64,000 nt of DNA from Sulfitobacter aestuariivivens (GTDB lineage: Bacteria > Pseudomonadota > Alphaproteobacteria > Rhodobacterales > Rhodobacteraceae), in assembly GCF_014763045.1 (NCBI RefSeq), contig NZ_JACTAG010000001.1, forward strand, positions 496,001 to 560,000, given 5' to 3'. The first letter of the stretch is position 1. Each line of letters begins with the position of its first letter. This document shows positions 17,976 to 27,288 of this stretch, in pieces. The notes below the pieces were generated by a model. That model saw nothing but the letters and a program-made list of their open reading frames with translations, was not told the origin of the DNA and searched no databases. A program made the translations under genes and the position numbers.

Positions 17976-18626
17976 TTAGCTTAGTTCCGGTGGCTTTCCA
18001 AAGCGTAAAGTGTCGATGGCCAGCCCCTGTGGGTCGGTGTTGGTGATCACAAAGCCCGCAATGTCGTCTTCACCGGTGGCCCTGATAAACCCAACCGCGA
18101 ACTCGCCCGTTGGTTCCACAGGAACCGATCCGATGACGCCGCCGTCCCGGCGCATGAAGGTGACAAGGGCGGCCCCCGCTTCGCCGCCGCGCAGATCAAA
18201 GGCCAGCGCGCTTTGGTCGATGTCGAAAAGAACCGCGATGGCGCCTTCGCCCTGGGCCTCGCGGCGCGGAAAACCAGCGACACCCCAGCCGTTGATCAGG
18301 GTGTTTCCCGAAAACTGAACCACCGAAAGGTTCTGCCCGTCCGCGCCGGGCATGAGGGTGAGCGGCGCGAAGGCGGCGCCGGTGATCTGGTCGTAGGTGT
18401 CAAGGCTGGCGACGGTCTGTCCGGCAAAGTGTTCGCCGAAGCTGGCGCCGGGCATGGGCAGGACACTGTCTATCTCGATACCCGGGCCCCAACCGCTGGC
18501 AATGTCTTCGAAATCAATGATTTGCGGCAACAGGAGGCTGTCGGGGTCAACCAGACAGACAGGGCCGCCGCAGGCGAGCGCTGAGGTCGGAGCAAGGGCA
18601 AGTGCTATCGTGCGCAAGAGTCTCAT
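17976..18626 (-). CDS. exported protein of unknown function
   Basis: A 216-residue protein with a signal peptide, MRLLRTIALALAPTSALA, followed by CGGPVC. That could be a cleavage site near residue 18 and a small disulfide. The mature part begins VDPDSLLLPQIIDFEDIASG and looks beta-rich, with repeated short hydrophobic strands, as in extracellular or lectin-like domains. I do not recognise the family. It lies upstream of the two TerB-like genes on the same strand. Confidence 0.65.
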   Translation of the reverse strand: MRLLRTIALALAPTSALACGGPVCLVDPDSLLLPQIIDFEDIASGWGPGIEIDSVLPMPGASFGEHFAGQTVASLDTYDQITGAAFAPLTLMPGADGQNLSVVQFSGNTLINGWGVAGFPRREAQGEGAIAVLFDIDQSALAFDLRGGEAGAALVTFMRRDGGVIGSVPVEPTGEFAVGFIRATGEDDIAGFVITNTDPQGLAIDTLRFGKPPELS

Positions 18627-18683
18627 GCGACCAATCTAGCACAGAATTTCGCAGCTTGTCAGCGGCCGTCACGGGAGGGGCGA

Positions 18684-19460
18684 TCACAGCTTTGCGAACG
18701 CGTTTTTGAGCCCTGCGGCCTGTTCGTGCAGGCCGTAGGGCGGATTGAGCACGAAGAGGCCTGAGCCAATCATGCCATGCCCGGGCCGGGCAGGGGCAAA
18801 GCCGACTTCGTGGCAGAGCGCGTCGGGGTAGGTGCCGACAAGAGTATCGCGCATGTCGCGATGTGCACCACCGGTCAGGATCGGATACCACAGGGCAATG
18901 ATGCCGACATTCCATGCGCGGTGCCATTGGGCGATGTGGCGCGGTAAGTCGTTGTAATCGCTTTTGATCTCATAGGAGGGATCGATCAGTATCAGCCCCC
19001 GGCGCGGGGTCGGCGGGACCAGCGCATGGGCCAGTTCGAACCCGTCGCGCAGGTGACATTTGACGTCATAGGGCGACATGGCGAGGTCAAGCGCACTGTG
19101 TTCCTGGGGGTGCAGCTCGGACAGATGCAGCGTGTCGATACCGCGAAGCAAGGTCGCAGCAATCAGCGGTGAGCCGGGATAACTGCGGGGGCCATGGGTG
19201 GCGCGAACGGTGCTGAGCGCGCGACCGAAAGGGTGGGTTTCATCAAACCAATGCGCAACCTTTTCAATGCCTTGTGCGGCTTCGTTTGTCTTGGCCGCGG
19301 CGTCATCGGACAGATCATAAAGGCCACGGCCCGCGTGCGTTTCTATGTAGGTCAGCGGTTTGTCCTTGCGGGTCAGATAGTCAAGCATCCACGCCAGAAG
19401 GCTGTGTTTGTGGACGTCGGCAAGGTTGCCTGCGTGATAGATGTGTTGGTAGCTGAGCAT
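18684..19460 (-). CDS. rlmJ: 23S rRNA (adenine(2030)-N6)-methyltransferase
   Basis: A 258-residue SAM-dependent enzyme that methylates A2030 of 23S rRNA. The N-terminus MLSYQHIYHAGNLADVHKHS is the RlmJ signature, and the catalytic motif appears as LILIDPSYEIKSDY, where E. coli has DPPY. The frame opens seven codons earlier, but the conserved start is at 19460. Upstream lie an 11-bp tandem repeat array and a decayed IS element. Confidence 0.9.
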   Translation of the reverse strand: MLSYQHIYHAGNLADVHKHSLLAWMLDYLTRKDKPLTYIETHAGRGLYDLSDDAAAKTNEAAQGIEKVAHWFDETHPFGRALSTVRATHGPRSYPGSPLIAATLLRGIDTLHLSELHPQEHSALDLAMSPYDVKCHLRDGFELAHALVPPTPRRGLILIDPSYEIKSDYNDLPRHIAQWHRAWNVGIIALWYPILTGGAHRDMRDTLVGTYPDALCHEVGFAPARPGHGMIGSGLFVLNPPYGLHEQAAGLKNAFAKL

Positions 19461-19856
19461 ATGGCCGGTGTAGCGCAACACAGCGCACGCGCAACGGGTT
19501 TTGTGGACGCAACACCACTGCGGGGCGAATCATGTGTTTAGGCAAGCGAAACAGGGGTTTTGGCGCGTCGGTTCTGCGTCGGTATCACGTCGGTATGACG
19601 TCAGTGTTGGAGCGGTAAATGGTGGGGTTAACAGGGCGTCCGGTCTTGAGTGTGAAGAAGAGTTAAGATCTTTGGATCGCGGGCTGCTCTTTTTGCTCAG
19701 GGTGTGTACGGGTGGCGTCGAATGCAGTGCGACGTGACGTGTGTGCATCTCGCGTGATGCGGCATTGGATGTCGGATTTGCGGAAAACAGCGGCATTCAG
19801 TTCGGTCGTGCTCCCCCTTTAAAAGTCCTGCGTGCTGTTCGGGAGTGAAGCGCCAA
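19461..19856. other. gene-free stretch between rlmJ and the IS3 remnant
   Basis: No credible gene is seen. The stretch holds the rlmJ promoter region and the 11-bp repeat array at 19566-19609. From about 19680 to 19856 the sequence is less GC-rich and has no recognisable feature. Confidence 0.5.
19566..19609 (-). repeat. 11-bp tandem repeat array, four units
   Basis: CGTCGGT recurs at 19566, 19577 and 19588, with CGTCAGT at 19599. This is an exact 11-base period. On the minus strand the unit reads ACCGACG followed by four variable bases. The array lies 106-149 bases upstream of rlmJ, in the rlmJ sense orientation. The same unit, including an identical ACCGACGTGAT copy, occurs inside valS at 35753. 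Confidence 0.8.
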
Positions 19857-19920
19857 TGACCCAGCCCCCTGAAATAAGGCCCCTGGGGTGTTGGCAATCC
19901 GTCCCAAGAGAGGATGGACT

Positions 19921-20184
19921 ATGAAACGTAGATTTAGTGACGAACAGATCACTGGAATGACCAAAGAGTATGCGGCTGGCGTGAAAGCGCAGGAGCAGTG
20001 CCGTGAGTACGGTCTCAGCGATGCCACGTTCTACAAATACAAAGCCAAGTTTGGCGACATGAACGTGTCTGGTACGAAGAAACTGCGGGCGCTTGAGGAT
20101 GAGAACAATCCGCTGAAGCAGATGTTTGCAGATGCGATGCTCGACAATGTGGCCCTAAAGGATCTCGCAACAAGAAACTGCTGA
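19921..20184 (+). CDS. IS3-family transposase OrfA (remnant element)
   Basis: An 87-residue helix-turn-helix subunit of an IS3-type transposase, starting MKRRFSDEQITGMTKEYAAG. It has SDATFYKYKAKFGDMNVSG in the recognition region and ALEDENNPLKQMFADAMLD as the leucine-zipper-like tail. The start at 19921 is preferred over 19888 because family members begin here. In a working element the ribosome would shift frame near the end into orfB, but orfB is broken, so this OrfA alone cannot transpose. Confidence 0.78.
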   Translation: MKRRFSDEQITGMTKEYAAGVKAQEQCREYGLSDATFYKYKAKFGDMNVSGTKKLRALEDENNPLKQMFADAMLDNVALKDLATRNC

Positions 20185-20310
20185 CGCTGATGTCAAAGGG
20201 CGGACTGTGTCGGACGTGATGGATCGGCAGGGTTTGTCCGAGCGTCCGTCGCCCGGCAGGCGATTTGCAAAGCAAATCTGCCGATACAGTCATTCGCCTC
20301 TTAATATCTC
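20175..20310 (+). pseudogene. IS3-family transposase OrfB fragment
   Basis: Short pieces of OrfB can be read in different frames: KKLLTLMSK, then VMDRQGLSER, then QAICKAN. This shows several frameshifts and loss of the catalytic region. The end position is approximate. Confidence 0.55.
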
Positions 20311-20424
20311 TGGTCGTCGACCGCGTTCGTGGTCGCAACTGTTCCCCGCTCTCGGCAGATCGGCCACTCACAGTTCTGCCGACCACAGTTGGTGTGTATT
20401 CTACGTTAAGTACCTGAAATTAAA

Positions 20425-20498
20425 TGGAGGCGAGTACCGGAATCGAACCGGTGTACACGGATTTGCAATCCGCTGCGTAACCACTCCGCCAACTCGCC
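20425..20498 (-). tRNA. tRNA-Cys (GCA)
   Basis: On the minus strand the sequence begins GGCGAGT and its 3' side closes with ACTCGCC, a 7-bp acceptor stem. U73 and an encoded CCA follow. The anticodon loop reads ATTGCAAAT with anticodon GCA, and the T arm is CCGGTTCGATTCCGG. U73 is the known discriminator of tRNA-Cys. The decayed IS3 element lies on its 3' side. Confidence 0.95.
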
Positions 20499-20641
20499 TG
20501 CCGGTGGTGTCGCACTGCTAGCGGATCATTTGCGGCCCTGCAAGTGTTTCTGATTTCGGAAAATGCGGCTCAGCCGTTGCTGCGCTTGGCGCGATGTGCG
20601 ACATTTTGCGAAACGAGAATCTGAACGGATGAGTTTAGCAG

Positions 20642-21295
20642 ATGAGTGATTTTTTCGCGCGCCGGACAATGATGGTCGACAACCAGGTTCGGCCTTCCGA
20701 TGTCACCAAGTTTCCGATCATCGACGCCATGCTGAACGTGGCCCGTGAAGACTTTGTCCCGGCGACAAAGAGGGAAGCGGCCTATCTGGGCGAGAACCTT
20801 GATCTGGGCGACGGGCGTGTGCTGCTTGAACCCCGGACGTTGGCCAAGATGCTGGATGCTTTGGCCATCGGTACCGATGAACTGATTCTCGATGTGGGAT
20901 GCGCGATGGGGTATTCGGCTGCTGTCATCGCCCACATGGCCGAGGCCGTTGTCGCAGTGGAAGAGGATGAGGCAATGGCGACAGAAGCCCAGGAAGCGCT
21001 GAGCCAGTCAGGCGTTGACAACGCCATGGTCCATATTGGGCCGCTGACCGAAGGGGCGCCGGGGCAGGGGCCCTATGACGCGATCATCGTGCAAGGCGGC
21101 GTGGCGCAGGTCCCGCAGGCGCTTTGTGATCAGTTGAAGGAGGGCGGCCACATTGCCTGCCTCTTTATGGAAGGGGCTTTGGGTGAAGTGCGCATCGGCC
21201 ACAAACAAGGCGATCAAATCACCTGGCGCCGCGCGTTCAATGCCAGTGCCCCTGTGCTGGATGGATTTGACAGACAACCAGAGTTTCAATTGTGA
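20642..21295 (+). CDS. protein-L-isoaspartate O-methyltransferase homologue
   Basis: A 217-residue SAM-dependent methyltransferase of the Pcm type. [19 protein letters not shown] is the N-terminal signature of the alphaproteobacterial group, and [18 protein letters not shown] is the SAM-binding motif I. Pcm repairs isoaspartyl residues. This branch is often encoded next to tolC and may have diverged, so the activity is not certain. Its end overlaps the first possible start of the TolC gene, suggesting a shared transcript. Confidence 0.82.
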   Translation: MSDFFARRTMMVDNQVRPSDVTKFPIIDAMLNVAREDFVPATKREAAYLGENLDLGDGRVLLEPRTLAKMLDALAIGTDELILDVGCAMGYSAAVIAHMAEAVVAVEEDEAMATEAQEALSQSGVDNAMVHIGPLTEGAPGQGPYDAIIVQGGVAQVPQALCDQLKEGGHIACLFMEGALGEVRIGHKQGDQITWRRAFNASAPVLDGFDRQPEFQL

Positions 21296-21363
21296 GAGCG
21301 CCGCAGTGTGAGGCTGGCGTTGAGCGGGGGCAGGGTGTGAGCGTTAGGGGTCTTGGGCAGGGT

Positions 21364-22761
21364 ATGAAACGATTTTTGGCGGCTATTCTGTTGCTCTTGG
21401 TCACGGGGCTGCCGCGGGCGGGTGGTGCGGAAACGCTCGCCGATGCGCTCGTAAGTGCTTACAATCATTCGGGTCTTTTGGACCAAAATCGGGCCCTTCT
21501 GCGGGCGGCTGATGAAGACGTTGCGGCCGCGCAGGCGGCATTGAAGCCCGTTCTGCGATGGTCTGGCAGTGTGACACGTACATTCGGCACGCGTCAGGTT
21601 TCCGGATCAGGGTTTTCCAGCAGCGTCAATGGCACCAGCGTTGATCTTGGTCTGATTGCCGAGCTTTTGTTGTACGACGGCGGCAACAGCAAGTTGCAGA
21701 TCGAAGCGACCAAGGAAACGGTTCTGGCGACGCGCGACACGTTGATCAATATCGAACAGCAAGTGCTGTTTCGCGCGGTTGCCGCCTACATGGGCGTGAT
21801 CGAAGCCTCTGAATCCGTGGCGTTGCGCAATAATAACCTGCGGCTGTTGACCCAGGAACTGCGCGCCGCCCGGGACCGGTTCGAAGTGGGTGAGGTGACC
21901 CGCACGGATGTTGCCCTTGCCGAGGCGCAGCTGGCGCAGGCGCGCAGCGGGCTTGCCGGGGCGCAAGGGGCGCTGCTGCAGGCAACAGAGGAATTCCGCA
22001 ATGTGGTCGGGCGTGCCCCGGGCCGCTTGCAGCCTCCGCCTCGATTGCCGGACGTCGGTCGGGATTTGAATGCTTCCAAGGCGCTGGCAGTGCGCACGCA
22101 TCCCTCAATGCGGGCCGCGCAACATCAGGTGGCTGCCGCTGACCTATTGGTTCTGGCAGCAGAAGCTGCGATGCAACCCACGGTAACGCTGCGTGGGCAA
22201 TACGGTGTGACCGAAAACTTCAATTCACCATCGTACAGCCACACCGGATCTGTCGGTATTGATGTCGGGCAAACGATCTATAATGGCGGTCGTCTGTCAT
22301 CCAATGCGCGTCGTGCAATGGCACAACGTGATGCACAGCGCGCCAATTTGCACATTGTCCGCCATGATGTGCAACAAGATGTGGGCAATGCTTACGCCAA
22401 TCTCTTGTCCGCACGCGCGCAACTTGAAGCGTCAGAGCGGCAGATTCGCGCCGCCCGCATCGCCTTTCGCGGCGTCCGGGAAGAGGCGACTTTGGGCGCA
22501 CGTACAACCCTCGACGTTCTTGACGCCGAGCAATCCCTGCTTGACGCGCAATCAACCCAGGTTTCCGCCCGGGCCAATCTGTACATTGCCGCATACAACT
22601 TGCTGGCTGCCACGGGCCGCCTGACGGTTGCCGATCTGAAACTGCCGGTACAGACCTATGATCCGGCTGCATATTACAATCTGGTCAAGGACGGCCCCGC
22701 CAAGCGGTCAAAGCAAGGACAGCAGTTGGACAGGGTGCTGCGGGCGCTGCAAAAAGACTGA
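21364..22761 (+). CDS. tolC: TolC family outer membrane efflux protein
   Basis: A 465-residue outer-membrane channel protein. Residues 1-22 are a signal peptide (MKRFLAAILLLLVTGLPRAGGA). Two homologous halves rich in long helices follow, with the typical segments ETLADALVSAYNHSGLLDQN and GLIAELLLYDGGNSKLQIEA in the first and IDVGQTIYNGGRLSSNARRA in the second. The frame opens at a GTG at 21292, but the ATG at 21364 starts the signal peptide. TolC proteins join inner-membrane exporters for type I secretion or drug efflux. No partner exporter is adjacent. Confidence 0.92.
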   Translation: MKRFLAAILLLLVTGLPRAGGAETLADALVSAYNHSGLLDQNRALLRAADEDVAAAQAALKPVLRWSGSVTRTFGTRQVSGSGFSSSVNGTSVDLGLIAELLLYDGGNSKLQIEATKETVLATRDTLINIEQQVLFRAVAAYMGVIEASESVALRNNNLRLLTQELRAARDRFEVGEVTRTDVALAEAQLAQARSGLAGAQGALLQATEEFRNVVGRAPGRLQPPPRLPDVGRDLNASKALAVRTHPSMRAAQHQVAAADLLVLAAEAAMQPTVTLRGQYGVTENFNSPSYSHTGSVGIDVGQTIYNGGRLSSNARRAMAQRDAQRANLHIVRHDVQQDVGNAYANLLSARAQLEASERQIRAARIAFRGVREEATLGARTTLDVLDAEQSLLDAQSTQVSARANLYIAAYNLLAATGRLTVADLKLPVQTYDPAAYYNLVKDGPAKRSKQGQQLDRVLRALQKD

Positions 22762-22835
22762 CAATTTTCACGGCCCCATTGTGAGAATCTGCCGCAGGGG
22801 TTACACTGCCGCTTGAGGAAAGAGTGGTAATAGAT

Positions 22836-23885
22836 ATGTCCGACCCCGTCAAAAATGCCGAGGTAGAGGATGTTCTGTCTTCAATTCGCCGGTTGGTGTC
22901 CGAAGACAAACGCCCGCTATCATCGCCGCAAAAAACCCCGCCGATCGACCGTTTGGTGCTGACGCCGGATCACCGTGTGGCCGAAGATCAGTCATCTGAT
23001 GGGTCAGAGCAGGATCAGCCAGACACGGCTGTCAGCGATCCCCCGGAAGAAGCACTTGTCCAGACCGCCGATACGCGTGATGCGGGACCAGATCCGCTGA
23101 CGTTTAAGCCGGAAGAAAGTAGCGTCGACCTGGGGGTCGATGAATTCGAATTGGTCGAAAACACAGCCAAGCTGTCGGAGGATACCTCCAATACGCTGGC
23201 CCCTGAGGACGATTATCAGGATGACCCTTACGGTTTTGCCGATGACGAGGGGGACCACGAAACCGCAGGCAACACTGTGCCTGAGATCCGTTTTCAGCAT
23301 CATGCACATCGCGAAAAGGCCGGTAAGAACGACGCGCCATCAGAGTTGAGCGCCAAGATCGAAGCACTGGAAACGGCGATCGGAAAAATATCGGACAATT
23401 GGGAGCCCGACGGCACCGATAGCGATGACAACGCCGCAACGCCTTTGCCTGCAATGGCATGGGAAGACGAAGAGACCGAAGATGAGCCGCCCGAGGCGCT
23501 CACTTGGCCGGATGATGAGCCACGGGACGAGACTGCGGATGCCACGGTTGCGCAAAGCGCCGAAGAACAGCGCGTGGCGCTGGAGGACGATATGCCTGCT
23601 GAAGCGACGATCGCGCAGCGCATCGAAGAACAGCCCTTGGTCGTCGATGATGACATGCCTGCGCATCAAGACGAGGCAGTCGCGCCGCGTTCCGCAGACC
23701 CTGATGATCACATTGATCTGTCGCCCGAAGATCAGCTTATTGACGAGGATGGTCTGCGCGATTTGATCAGTGATATCGTCCGTGAAGAGTTGCAAGGCGC
23801 CTTGGGGGAACGGATCACGCGCAATGTGCGCAAGTTGGTCCGCCGGGAAATTCACCGCGCCCTGACGGCGCGCGACTTGGACTAG
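22836..23885 (+). CDS. PopZ-like (DUF2497-type) acidic protein
   Basis: A 349-residue, very acidic, low-complexity protein. Its N-terminus NAEVEDVLSSIRRLVSEDKR and C-terminal helices LRDLISDIVREELQGALG and ITRNVRKLVRREIHRAL match the two conserved ends of PopZ-like polar organising proteins. The long middle is disordered and Asp/Glu/Pro rich. Residues 235-255 and 256-276 are an internal direct repeat (ATVAQ...DDMP and ATIAQ...DDMP). PopZ gathers chromosome-anchoring and cell-cycle proteins at the pole. That role here is inferred. Confidence 0.68.
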   Translation: MSDPVKNAEVEDVLSSIRRLVSEDKRPLSSPQKTPPIDRLVLTPDHRVAEDQSSDGSEQDQPDTAVSDPPEEALVQTADTRDAGPDPLTFKPEESSVDLGVDEFELVENTAKLSEDTSNTLAPEDDYQDDPYGFADDEGDHETAGNTVPEIRFQHHAHREKAGKNDAPSELSAKIEALETAIGKISDNWEPDGTDSDDNAATPLPAMAWEDEETEDEPPEALTWPDDEPRDETADATVAQSAEEQRVALEDDMPAEATIAQRIEEQPLVVDDDMPAHQDEAVAPRSADPDDHIDLSPEDQLIDEDGLRDLISDIVREELQGALGERITRNVRKLVRREIHRALTARDLD

Positions 23886-23898
23886 GCCGTTTAAGCTG

Positions 23899-25365
23899 CT
23901 AGTTCTGCCTTATTTCTTCTGCGAGCGATAGCAGAAGGTCGAGGTCAATATATGTTTCAACGTGATCCGCGAGCGCGTCCAGTGCCGCATCTACGCCAGC
24001 CTCGAAAGCGACGGATGATCCCGCCCCGAGTTCTGCCAGATAGGCCTTTCTGAAACCGTCTGCGTTGAAAATGCCGTGCATGTAGCAGCCCTTTACCCGC
24101 CCATCTGGTGACGCGGCGCCCTCTGGGGTGCCGTCGACCTCTAGCCAGGCACGGTCACAGTCGGGGCCTGACGTTTCACCGATGTGGATCTCATACCCCT
24201 CCAGCGACGTGCCGCTTGCGGGATGGAGCGCATCTTTGAGTGCGAGGTGCTTTTTGGGCGCCATCACTGTTTCGATGTTCATATGACCCAGACCGGGCAC
24301 GATGCCGGGCGGGCCCTCAATCCCGTGTGGATCCGCGATGGTCTGACCCAGCATCTGATACCCCCCGCACAAGCCCAGCACATGCCCGCCGCGTCGAATA
24401 TGCGCAGCAAGATCTATGTCCCACCCTTCGGCGCGCAGGGCCGCGAGATCTGCAATGGTCGCCTTGCTGCCGGTCAACAGCACAAGATCGGCGTCTGCGG
24501 GCAGGGGGCTGCCAGGTGTGATGAGGCGCAGATCGACGTCAGGCTCAGCGGCGAGTGGATCAAGGTCGTCAAAGTTGGAGATACGCGGCAATCGCGGCAC
24601 GGCTATGACACAGCCTCCGTCAGACGTGCCAGCACGAGCGGGCAGGTCCATCACATCTTCGGCAGGCAGGCGATGCGCCTGATCAAACCACGGTATCACC
24701 CCCAGCGATGGCCAGCCGGTGCGCGCCGCGATGTCATCCCGGCCCGCATCAAAAAGCGTGCGATCCCCGCGAAACTTGTTCACCGCGAAACCGCGCACCA
24801 TGGCGGTATCTGCGGCGTCCAGAACGGCCTTGGTACCGACAATCTGCGCGATGACACCACCCCGGTCGATGTCTCCCATCAGGATCACCGGGCATCCGGC
24901 GGCGGTGGCGAACCCCATATTCGCAATATCCCCCGCACGCAGATTGGTCTCAGCAGGCGATCCGGCACCTTCAACCACGACCAGATCACATCCCCGTGCA
25001 AGTCGCTGGAATGATTGCATAACAGCTGGCATCAACGCGGCCTTGTTCTGGCCAAAAGCTGCCGCCTCCTGGTGGCCTGCAATCTGTCCTTGCACAATCA
25101 CCTGCGCACCTGTCGCACTTTGAGGTTTCAAAAGGATCGGGTTCATGTCCGTGTGCGGCGCCACGCCTGCTGCACGCGCCTGCAATGCCTGCGCACGGCC
25201 AATCTCCCCTCCGTCTTCGGTCACGGCAGCATTGTTGGACATGTTTTGCGGTTTGAACGGTCTGGTGGTGATGCCCCGCCGTTCACAGGCGCGCAAAATC
25301 CCCGCAACGATCATGGATTTTCCGACATTGCTGCCGGTGCCTTGTATCATGATCGCTTTTGTCAT
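23899..25365 (-). CDS. cobQ: cobyric acid synthase
   Basis: A 488-residue enzyme that amidates four side chains of adenosylcobyrinic acid a,c-diamide during cobalamin synthesis, using glutamine and ATP. The N-terminal P-loop-like motif is [13 protein letters not shown]. Further on is [22 protein letters not shown], and the C-terminal triad GATase has [12 protein letters not shown]. The start at 25365 is chosen because the 28 extra upstream residues are not family-like and overlap the divergent gene's promoter. No other cobalamin genes are in the window. Confidence 0.93.
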   Translation of the reverse strand: MTKAIMIQGTGSNVGKSMIVAGILRACERRGITTRPFKPQNMSNNAAVTEDGGEIGRAQALQARAAGVAPHTDMNPILLKPQSATGAQVIVQGQIAGHQEAAAFGQNKAALMPAVMQSFQRLARGCDLVVVEGAGSPAETNLRAGDIANMGFATAAGCPVILMGDIDRGGVIAQIVGTKAVLDAADTAMVRGFAVNKFRGDRTLFDAGRDDIAARTGWPSLGVIPWFDQAHRLPAEDVMDLPARAGTSDGGCVIAVPRLPRISNFDDLDPLAAEPDVDLRLITPGSPLPADADLVLLTGSKATIADLAALRAEGWDIDLAAHIRRGGHVLGLCGGYQMLGQTIADPHGIEGPPGIVPGLGHMNIETVMAPKKHLALKDALHPASGTSLEGYEIHIGETSGPDCDRAWLEVDGTPEGAASPDGRVKGCYMHGIFNADGFRKAYLAELGAGSSVAFEAGVDAALDALADHVETYIDLDLLLSLAEEIRQN

Positions 25366-25431
25366 CTGGTGCTCGGGTCTGGGGTCGCGGGCAAATTGAC
25401 GGATTTCCGGGGCTGCGAAAAGAGGCAATTG

Positions 25432-26007
25432 ATGAACACACCGGCACATCTGCTTATTGGCGCGGCGGCAATGGGTCGAAACGGGGACAGGTTGCTGATC
25501 TGGGCTGCCATGACGGGCGCGTTGTTGCCTGATCTGTCGCTGTACCTGTTGGCGGGGGCGTCACTATTCATCTTTCAGATTCCGCCTGACGTCGTGTTCG
25601 ATACGCTCTATTTCTCGGACACCTGGCAAACGATTTTTGCCATCGATAATTCTTTCATCCTGTGGGGCGCGCTTTTTGGTCTGGCGCTGTGGTACCGCGT
25701 GGGGTGGGCCATTGCCCTGACCGGGGCGGCATTGCTGCATCTCGCGCTGGATTTTCCGTTGCACCATGACGACGGGCGGCCTCATTTTTGGCCGCTGTCA
25801 GGCTGGATCTTCGAAAGCCCTGTCAGCTATTGGGATAATCGGCGGGGCGCATTGTGGGTCGGTCCGATCGAGGTCGCGTTGGCAGGCGTCTGCGCGTTCG
25901 TACTGTGGCGCAGGCGTCCGGGATGGGTCCTGTCGGTTCTTTTGGCCGCATTGTTGGCGGCAGAATTGATGGTCGCACGGGTCTGGATGTTCGTTTTTAC
26001 CGCCTGA
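25432..26007 (+). CDS. YdjM-like membrane-bound metal-dependent hydrolase
   Basis: A 191-residue inner-membrane protein with about five hydrophobic segments. The early HLLIGAAAM histidine, [11 protein letters not shown], and [23 protein letters not shown] carry the His/Asp residues typical of YdjM/DUF457-type membrane hydrolases. In this lineage such genes often sit beside cobQ, as here, but no role in cobalamin synthesis is shown. An open frame extends far upstream through cobQ antisense. The start at 25432 gives the conserved N-terminus. A hairpin follows at 26014. Confidence 0.72.
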   Translation: MNTPAHLLIGAAAMGRNGDRLLIWAAMTGALLPDLSLYLLAGASLFIFQIPPDVVFDTLYFSDTWQTIFAIDNSFILWGALFGLALWYRVGWAIALTGAALLHLALDFPLHHDDGRPHFWPLSGWIFESPVSYWDNRRGALWVGPIEVALAGVCAFVLWRRRPGWVLSVLLAALLAAELMVARVWMFVFTA

Positions 26008-26013
26008 ACGGAA

Positions 26014-26037
26014 AACGCAGCCCCAAAAGGCTGCGTT
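26014..26037. terminator. hairpin between convergent genes
   Basis: AACGCAGCC (26014-26022) pairs with GGCTGCGTT (26029-26037) across a CCAAAA loop. The 9-bp stem lies between two convergent genes. There is no clear T tract on either side, so termination strength is uncertain. Confidence 0.6.
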
Positions 26038-26062
26038 CCCTCATAACTCTTGTGGCAGAAAC

Positions 26063-26386
26063 CTAGGCGGCTTCGGCCTGTTGCGCGGCGGCATTGCGGC
26101 GCTCTGACTCTTCGCGGCTAAGCGCAACGGAGGTCCGCACACCCTTGCCAACAAAGTCCATCAAGCCGGTCACGACCCGCTCATTTGGGTCGATGCCTGC
26201 ACAGCTCAACACTTCGCGGCCATCGCGCGAACGTGCCCAACGGGCAATCTGCTCCGGCCCGTTTCCGTATTTCTTGTCATCGGCGATTGCATCGTCGAGA
26301 GCAGCCAGTACCACGGCTGCGAAAAGTTTGCGTGCACGATTGCCTTGTTCGTTATTGAAGGCCGTGCCATCAACGAAATCTTTCAT
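26063..26386 (-). CDS. DUF6280 family protein
   Basis: A 107-residue soluble protein, MKDFVDGTAFNNEQGNRARK at the start, ending in an alanine/glutamine-rich tail. It matches a small, strongly conserved Rhodobacteraceae protein (DUF6280) without known function. It is helical, with GNGPEQIARWARSRDGREVL in the centre. It is divergent from efp across about 220 bases that must hold both promoters. Confidence 0.75.
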   Translation of the reverse strand: MKDFVDGTAFNNEQGNRARKLFAAVVLAALDDAIADDKKYGNGPEQIARWARSRDGREVLSCAGIDPNERVVTGLMDFVGKGVRTSVALSREESERRNAAAQQAEAA

Positions 26387-26607
26387 TCGTCGTCCTTTCC
26401 ATTATTCTTGCTCTTGTCATTTCCGGCGTGGAGTTCGTTATGACGGATAACCCCCGATTCGGATAGAACTTTTTTGCATAGCTCCCATGCGCGTTCTGCA
26501 TGTCTTGCCGCCGATACGGCACAACATCTCGGTTACTTGCAGGGACCCAGCCACCCAGATATAGACCGCGTCAATAATTCATCAACCTTTTGCCAAAGAT
26601 TTGCCTT

Positions 26608-27171
26608 ATGCCAAAAATCAACGGAAATGAGATTCGCCCCGGTAACGTTCTGGAGCATAACGACGGTCTGTGGGCGGCGGTGAAAGTCGACCACGTCAAG
26701 CCCGGTAAAGGCGGTGCCTTTGCTCAGGTTGAGCTGCGTAATCTGCGAAACGGATCGAAACTGAACGAGCGGTTTCGGTCCGCAGACAAGGTCGAGCGCG
26801 TGCGGCTGGAGCAGAAAGATCAGCAATTTCTCTATGAAGACAGTGGGATGCTGGTCTTGATGGACACCGACACCTACGATCAGGTGCAACTGCCGTCCGA
26901 GCTTTTGGGCGACCGACGCCCGTTTCTTCAGGACGGCATGATGGTGGTGGTTGAATACTATGACGAAGAAGCGCTGAACGCGTCGCTGCCCCAGAAAGTA
27001 ACCTGCAAGGTTGTCGAAACCGAGCCTGTCGTGAAGGGTCAGACTGCCGCAAATTCTTTCAAACCGGCGGTGCTGGACAATGGCGTCAAGGTCAGCGTGC
27101 CGCCGTTTGTCGGTCAGGATGAGGATATCATCGTTAACACCGAGACCTTCGAGTACGTGGAACGCGCCTGA
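26608..27171 (+). CDS. efp: elongation factor P
   Basis: A 187-residue translation factor that rescues ribosomes stalled at polyproline. The KOW-like N-domain contains [10 protein letters not shown] with Lys34 at the tip, the residue modified in many bacteria. The OB domains follow, and the C-terminus is [12 protein letters not shown]. The start at 26608 ([14 protein letters not shown]) is preferred over the in-frame ATG six codons upstream by family alignment. No lysine-modifying epmA/B gene is in the window. Confidence 0.96.
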   Translation: MPKINGNEIRPGNVLEHNDGLWAAVKVDHVKPGKGGAFAQVELRNLRNGSKLNERFRSADKVERVRLEQKDQQFLYEDSGMLVLMDTDTYDQVQLPSELLGDRRPFLQDGMMVVVEYYDEEALNASLPQKVTCKVVETEPVVKGQTAANSFKPAVLDNGVKVSVPPFVGQDEDIIVNTETFEYVERA

Positions 27172-27288
27172 CCGGCTGACGCGAGGTCATTCAAGTCTTA
27201 GACAGTTAAATGTGGTCGGCGGGAACTTTCGACGACCGTCAGATGTCGATTCAGAGGGCCTGAGCCGGCAGGTGGAACGCGCTGATCG

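Larger units (their letters stand above)
19857..20390 (+). mobile_element. decayed IS3-family insertion sequence
   Basis: A possible left end begins at TGACCCAGCCCCCTGAAATA (19857). An intact-looking orfA follows at 19921. After it, orfB can be followed only in pieces across changing frames: KKLLTLMSK at about 20174, VMDRQGLSER at about 20213, and QAICKAN at about 20260. The rest of orfB, including the DDE core, and the right end are missing before tRNA-Cys. Boundaries are approximate. Confidence 0.65.

Noticed and set aside
25366..25431. Cobalamin riboswitch before cobQ
   Set aside because: Only 66 bases separate the divergent genes, too short for a B12 riboswitch, and no B12-box-like sequence is seen.
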